A stretch of DNA of 64,000 nt from Ryuthela nishihirai (Eukaryota; Arthropoda; Arachnida; Araneae; Heptathelidae): the NCBI GenBank assembly GCA_038380435.1, contig JAWZYU010000025.1:27690707-27754706 (forward strand), given 5' to 3'. Each line of letters starts with the position of its first letter. Position 1 is the first letter of the stretch. Made by a program: the position numbers and the translations under genes. Under the pieces are notes generated by a model. That model searched no databases, had not been told where the DNA came from, and was given only the letters and a program-made list of their open reading frames with translations. Shown piece by piece: positions 59,114-64,000 of this stretch.

Positions 59114-59530
59114 GTTGTTTCCCTCTGAGCTGCACTTTTTTTCTAGCATAAGGGGCTAAATTGTCAGGTCGCACAGATCCCATTTTCAGAGCTGGACCAA
59201 GGACATATACCGCCTGGGTATACTGAACGAGGACAGGATGGGGATTTTTGATGAGATAAATCTCAACGCGGTCCAGCTGGGATTTGAACCTGGGAACTGC
59301 AGAATACGAGTCTGGCGCGCTACCGACTGAGCTACCCCCGCCCATAAATCCCTGGTACGTGCCTGCACTAGACAATTGTTAGGACTCTCATCAAGCCCAT
59401 CTAGTGTTTTTTTTTAACTCTTATGATTTTCTGCTAAAGGGGCTAAGCCTCTCTCCCATTCGACAGACGAGGGCTTTGCCAAGCCCATCGATTCCCTTTT
59501 CTCAAAATGGGCAAGGGTCAAAGGAGGAAA
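59114..59530 (-). repeat. SINE family A pieces, decayed
   Basis: 59114-59345 runs from TTTCCCTCTGAGCTGCAC to a good head (GGGATTTGAACCTGGG, GCTACCGACTGAGCTACC) but lacks most of the core. 59380-59530 adds another reversed core piece (CATCAAGCCCATCTAGTG, GGCTTTGCCAAGCCCATCG). Confidence 0.8.
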
Positions 59531-60246
59531 TCTGAACGCATGCGCGGTAGTGAAAAAATATTAAAAGGTTAAATAGATAATTCGATTTTAGAAGTAAGTG
59601 AAAACTGATTTACTTTTGAATTTCACTTGTTCTTAAAACTTATATTTAGAGTTCTTTTTTTTCTTTGTGATGCTAAACTAAATTGCGTTATTGAAACGTT
59701 TAAGTGAAAATTTAGTTATTTCTCATTGATCTCAAACAATTTAAGACATGTACATCAAAAACCCTTTAAAGTTAGCTTTTAGTGGATCCCCAGGTTGTCA
59801 AGTGTGAAGTTCATTAAACTTGTTGCTCGATTTTAAATTTTTTGTGTCTTGATGTTTTACGAGACAAAAGCTGAATTCAGAGAAACATCAAATTTCTTTA
59901 CAACCTATTTCGCTATTCACGGTCAATTGGTGCCATAATCAATCTCAAACGAGCTAGGTTCGTATATCTGCATTGTCGTATGTAGCAATCACGAGCCTTC
60001 TACAGTGAATGATTAGATCATTCACTATTCACTGGAGTGTGAACCATTCTCAGAAGTAGGAAAGAGTCTTCTACGAAACAGGTCAAGTCAAACTATCCGT
60101 GCTAAAAAACAAAGGAGCAAGTTCACTATTGCCGGTCTTCGCCCGTCTTATGCACAGTTCGCATTTCATATAATTTTTTCTTACTGGTCGTAGGCGTACT
60201 CAGATTTTCTTTGCGGTAGAATCTTTTCTCTTATAATCGTACAACA
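59531..60246. other. Upstream region, no recognised feature
   Basis: At 60000-60070 a short inverted phrase around GAATGATTAGATCATTCACT is seen. Otherwise nothing recognised. Confidence 0.4.
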
Positions 60247-60632
60247 GTTGGGTTGTTTTACCTCTGAGCGGCACTTTTTTGCACACCATGGGCTAAATGG
60301 CCAGGTCACATAGACCCCGAAGGTTCAGAGAAGATTGGGGGAGGGGACCCACTGGAACAGCTGTTGGGAGACAGATGGTAGCCTCTCGTCAAGGCCATCC
60401 AACGTGTTCTTTAACGTGCACAGGGTATGGCTCTCCCGTACACGGGACCACGGCTTAACGTCCCATCCGACGGACGGCAGCCTTTCCAAGCCCATCGGTG
60501 TCCCCTACTGACCGTGGGGAGGGCGGGGAATTTTGCGGAGATAAATCTCAACGCTCACCCAGCTGCGGTTCGAACCTGGGAACTACAGATTTCGAGCCTG
60601 GCGCGCTAGCGACTGAGCCACCCCCGCCCCGG
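60247..60632 (-). repeat. SINE family A, near-consensus
   Basis: Full reversed copy from TTGGGTTGTTTTACCTCTG to CGACTGAGCCACCCCCGCC. Box B is altered (GCGGTTCGAACCTGGG). Confidence 0.94.
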
Positions 60633-60985
60633 CGCACAATCGGATAAATGGCCAGGTCACAAGGGCTCAGAGAAGAATGAAAGGAACCCCACTGGACAGC
60701 TATTAGGAGACAGATGGTAGCCTCCCGTAAAGGCCATCCATCGTGTTCTTTATAGCACACAGGATATTGTTTTCCTGTACACTAAGCCACGGTTTAACAT
60801 CCCATCCGACAGACGGCGACCTTTCCAAGCCCGACGATGACTCCTTTCTCATCAAGGGCAGGCAGGGTGGGGTTAACGAAGATAAATCTTCACCCTGGTC
60901 CACTTGGATCTGGAACTTCAGAAATGCAGATTACAAGCCTGATGCGCTACCGACCTTTGGGAATGTTAACTGGTACGAAGGCGGG
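60633..60985 (-). repeat. SINE family A, older diverged copy abutting the previous
   Basis: GCGCACAATCGGATAAATGG onward matches the reversed tail and core in order to a broken head near GCGCTACCGACC. The younger copy probably landed at its tail. Confidence 0.82.
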
Positions 60986-61309
60986 GGAAAAATATGTGTA
61001 TAATACATATATTTTTGCGTTAAATTTTTAAAATAGCACTACAAGAGAGAAAAATTGTATTGGGGACGGTGATTAGTCTCGATCCAGTCACTATATTGAC
61101 TAATGATCTATTTTTTTTTTCTACTATGGGGCTTGTTTTTGTATGAGAACTCGGGAGAAGATTTGGGGGATAGGGGGTATGACACTACTGGGCCGAGCGA
61201 ATGTCGTGGTGGTCTGCAGAGAAATTCTGGGTTTTAGACTCTGCAATAATAAGGTGCCAGTGTTGTTTTTCTGTACTCTCTCCTTCGTTGCCGATCTCTG
61301 TGGAAAATG

Positions 61310-61696
61310 GGGCGAGGGTGGCTCAGTCGGTAGCGCGTCAGGCTCGTAATCTGTAGTTCACAGGTTCGAGTCTCAGCTAGGTCAACGTTGAGTTTATCTC
61401 CGCAAAATTCCCCGCCCTGCCCACGGTCAGTAGGGGACACCGATGAGCTTGGAAAGGCCGCCGTCCGTCGAATGGGACGTTAAGCCATGGTCCCGTGTGC
61501 GGGAGAGCCATACCCTGTGCACGTTAAAGAACACGCTGGATGGCCTTGACGGGAGGCTACCATCTGTCTCCCAACAGCTGTTCCAGTGGGTCCCCTCCCC
61601 CAACCTTCTCTGAGCCTTCGGGGTCCACGTGACCTGGCCATTTAGCCCATTTGTGTGCAAAAAAATTGCCGCTCAGAGGTAAAACAACCCAACCCA
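61310..61696 (+). repeat. SINE family A, full length
   Basis: GGCTCAGTCGGTAGCGCGTC, GGTTCGAGTCTC, complete core and tail. Flanking TCTGTGG on both sides may be a short or worn target duplication. Confidence 0.94.
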
Positions 61697-62466
61697 ATCT
61701 GTGGCTAATTATACTGAAAGGCTGCATTTTGTGTTTTTGTTAGTCTAGTTAAAATTTTCTGCGAATTTATTCAACTGAGAAACGTTAGTTGCTTAATAGA
61801 ATATAAATGATTATCATTTGCCTTCAAGTTCTTTAGTTTTCGGATTGATTTTGATACCTTTATTATGATGTGAAATTTAGTGAAGTTTTAAAAAGAATAC
61901 CGAAAAGGAATCGCTGGGGCAGAATGGAAGTTTCTCCGGGAGAAGTGATCTGGTTGGATTAGGAGCAAATATATCTGCATTTTGTGCTTCACGTTTCACT
62001 TAGTTCGCAGCCCGAGTCACGCATGCAAGGCTAGAAAACATCCAGATCCCGTCATAAAGGAAAAACCAGAGTTATGACAGAGGCAAAGCAAGTTCCAGTC
62101 TGCGACCTTGAAGTCACCTCTAACATGGTTATTTATCAGAGCAGAGATAGGCCCGAGGTGGGCGAACCGACGGCCTGCAGAACGAGGTTACCCTTGTCCG
62201 TCAGAAATGAAAGAAGTTGCCCAGCCAGATCGGGATCTCGCAACCGTGCATCCTAGTGTTTGGCGCTCGGTTGACGAAGACGACACGGGCTTGCGGCTCA
62301 CTTCACACCGACTCTCTGCTTTGTTATGAAGCTACTCCGCATTAGTGCGATCCTTGAAACACCCAATTTTCACTTCTACTGCTTTTTCATGCGACAGGGA
62401 AATTATTCTCTTTACCCATTTATTTTTTTAAAAAAAAGCTATGATGGAGAAAACTAGCCGAAACAG
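61697..62466. other. Upstream region; GC-richer non-repeat patch at 62040-62340
   Basis: The patch 62040-62340 is more GC-rich and CpG-containing than its surroundings, unlike either SINE. It is a second candidate for an untranslated exon or promoter of paralog 2. No function can be assigned. Confidence 0.3.
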
Positions 62467-62476
62467 TTACAGAAGT

Positions 62477-62676
62477 TGGGTTGTTTTACCTCTGAGCTGC
62501 GCTTTTTTACACACAATGGGCTAAATGGCCAGGTCACATGGACCCCGAAGGCTCAGAGAAGGTTTGGGAAGAGGACCCACTGGAACAGCTGTTGGGAGAC
62601 AGGTGATAGCCTCCCGTCAAGGCCATCCAGCGTGTTCTTTAACGTGCACAGGGTATGGCTCTCCGGCACACGGGGA
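62477..62676 (-). repeat. SINE family A, 5'-truncated, 10-bp target duplication
   Basis: Reversed tail and core up to CTCCGGCACACGGGG, then cut. Target duplication TTACAGAAGT at 62467-62476 and 62677-62686 shows truncation happened at insertion. Confidence 0.93.
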
Positions 62677-62943
62677 TTACAGAAGTAAACTTGAGAAAGT
62701 TACAAAGCTGAAATATCTTCATGTGATTAATAATTACACGTTAGGGATAAATGAGGATTGGCCATTGTAAGAAAAAGTTGAAATCCAGTAGAGGAAAAAT
62801 TGTAAACGGATCAAAGCATGATTTTTTTTTTACTTAACACTGAGCTTCTTCAAATCCTTTCGATACGAACGATTGTGTATCGTATCTTAATGTAGTACTA
62901 ACACTCACTTTTACATCGAGCAGTAAGCAAACAAAAAAATAAA

Positions 62944-63136
62944 AATAAATAACCCCTCAAGCAGCTGCTTGCCACAGAGGTCTGACAGGAGCCTGTCAGT
63001 TTATATGTCAGAGTAAAAGGTCTGAGAGGATGGCAGGACCTCAGCAGAAAAACAACACACACACATCCATGCCTTACCCGGGGCTCGAACCCAGGTCCCT
63101 TAGATCAGTAGCCAAGCGAGCTAACCACTCGGCCAA
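62944..63136 (-). repeat. SINE family B
   Basis: Reversed near-consensus copy: ACCCCTCAAGCAGCTGC, GGAGCCTGTCAG, GGGGCTCGAACCCAGG, CTAACCACTCGGCC. Confidence 0.95.
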
Positions 63137-63230
63137 CTTGTGATAAAAGTTACGAACTTTTTACGATGCTGTCCCAACTGATACTGGTATCTCCTATCTC
63201 CTCCTCTACATGTTTTGATTTGTTTATCTG

Positions 63231-63886
63231 TTACCGCTAAAGCGCGAAAGCCGTTAGTGCGCACATTACCTAGCTAATCGGCAGATTAACTGATTTGCTC
63301 CGTTAACGTGCGGAATCAAGAGTTTTCCGCATTTCACCTAGGTAATGTGCACATTAACGGCTTCCGTATCGTTAAAGTTCAAAAGTTTGTTTCTGTCATA
63401 GTGGTGAATCTCTTGGATATGAATCTTCGTGTCACGTGATTCACTCGTCCGCATTATAAAAAACGCCCCGGATGAGCGGAGGCCAAGTGAGAACGAATCG
63501 GTAAAGTGATTCATTCTTGATAACGAATCACTAAAATGACTCGTTCTCACTTGGCCTGCTCATTTTGGGGGCGTTTTTTATAATTCGGACGACTGATTCA
63601 TGTTGACAGAGGGATGACCCTGGTTTCAACTCTACTCTCGGACACTAGATAAATAACATTATGTTAATTTAAGCGTACAGAAACGTTCCTGTTGTTCCAG
63701 CAAAGATCTTATTTTCACTTTAACGAGTGCCTAGTAAATAATGTGCAGATTATCCAGGTAATTTGCAGATTACCTAGGTAATTTGAGAAATGAAACAATT
63801 TTCCGCACTTGAACGGATCACCCTAGTTAATCTGCACAATACCTAGATAATCTGTAGAATAACTGATTTCTGCACTTTAGCGGTAA
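63231..63886. mobile_element. 656-bp foldback non-autonomous DNA transposon
   Basis: Ends TTACCGCTAAAG and CTTTAGCGGTAA are inverted repeats. Next to both ends lie many copies of a subterminal word of the form ACCTAGGTAAT with TGCAGATTA, in both orientations. The centre (63437-63601) is itself an inverted repeat of about 75-bp arms with AACGAATC and GGCCAAGTGAGAACGA. No coding sequence. Superfamily not recognised. Confidence 0.85.
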
Positions 63887-64000
63887 CATATCCATAGCTA
63901 CACGCCGAGCAGTGCCGAGTTGGTGTGGCCCACATAACAGGATTCACAGTGGGAAGAGAAATCTTGTGGCAGTGTCATACAGAATGCCATCATTACTTAG
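63887..64000 (+). mobile_element. Possible Tc1-like remnant at window end
   Basis: In one frame the end reads HITGFTVGREILWQCHTECHHYL, which recalls the block before the GGGSVMxW motif of Tc1-like transposases. Cut by the window edge. Confidence 0.3.

Noticed and set aside
52876..64000. Search for the EcR paralog 2 A/B-domain exon and start codon
   Set aside because: No frame with a suitable donor phase and EcR-like A/B sequence was recognised; it is probably outside the window or too divergent to see.
1..64000. CRISPR arrays, operons, LTR retrotransposons, LINE reverse transcriptase, viral insertions
   Set aside because: None seen on either strand; repeats are dispersed SINEs and DNA transposons, and gene structure is eukaryotic with spliced exons.

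Overview
This is eukaryotic, intron-rich, AT-rich animal DNA. The only protein-coding genes I can support are two ecdysone receptor (EcR, nuclear receptor NR1H) paralogs lying tail to tail. EcR exists in moulting animals. The protein looks chelicerate-like, and one of the two SINE families carries a core that I recall from marine invertebrate SINEs, so my best guess is a horseshoe crab or another chelicerate. The species is inference.

Layout. Positions 1-9855 (+ strand) hold the last two coding exons of EcR paralog 1 (1599-1821 and 9617-9855); its DNA-binding and first ligand-domain exons lie left of the window. Their 7.8 kb intron is packed with Tc1-like, mariner-like and SINE copies. Positions 9856-42176 are the 32 kb shared 3' intergenic region: decayed Tc1-like elements at 15.2, 19.7, 23.5 and 25.5 kb, many SINEs, a hAT MITE with a perfect 8-bp target duplication, a perfect hairpin, and an interleaved duplication at 31.9-35.7 kb. 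A repeat-poor AT-rich stretch runs from 35.7 to 42.2 kb. Positions 42177-52875 (- strand) hold six coding exons of EcR paralog 2, from just before the DNA-binding domain to the stop codon (386 residues visible). Positions 52876-64000 are upstream of paralog 2, probably intron or promoter region. They are full of SINEs and end in a 656-bp foldback DNA transposon. No A/B-domain exon or promoter could be assigned.

Both paralogs share exon boundaries and splice phases in the ligand-binding domain, so they are a duplication of one gene, but only about 63% of residues match over the shared 153. Paralog 2 keeps the expected ecdysteroid-pocket residues that I can place. Paralog 1 is open and has intact splice sites, yet it has changed two pocket positions (Ala to Ser and Tyr to Phe) and the otherwise conserved loop before helix 12. 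That makes it a candidate for a receptor with altered ligand response. The remaining short open frames are transposon remnants, SINE read-through or chance.
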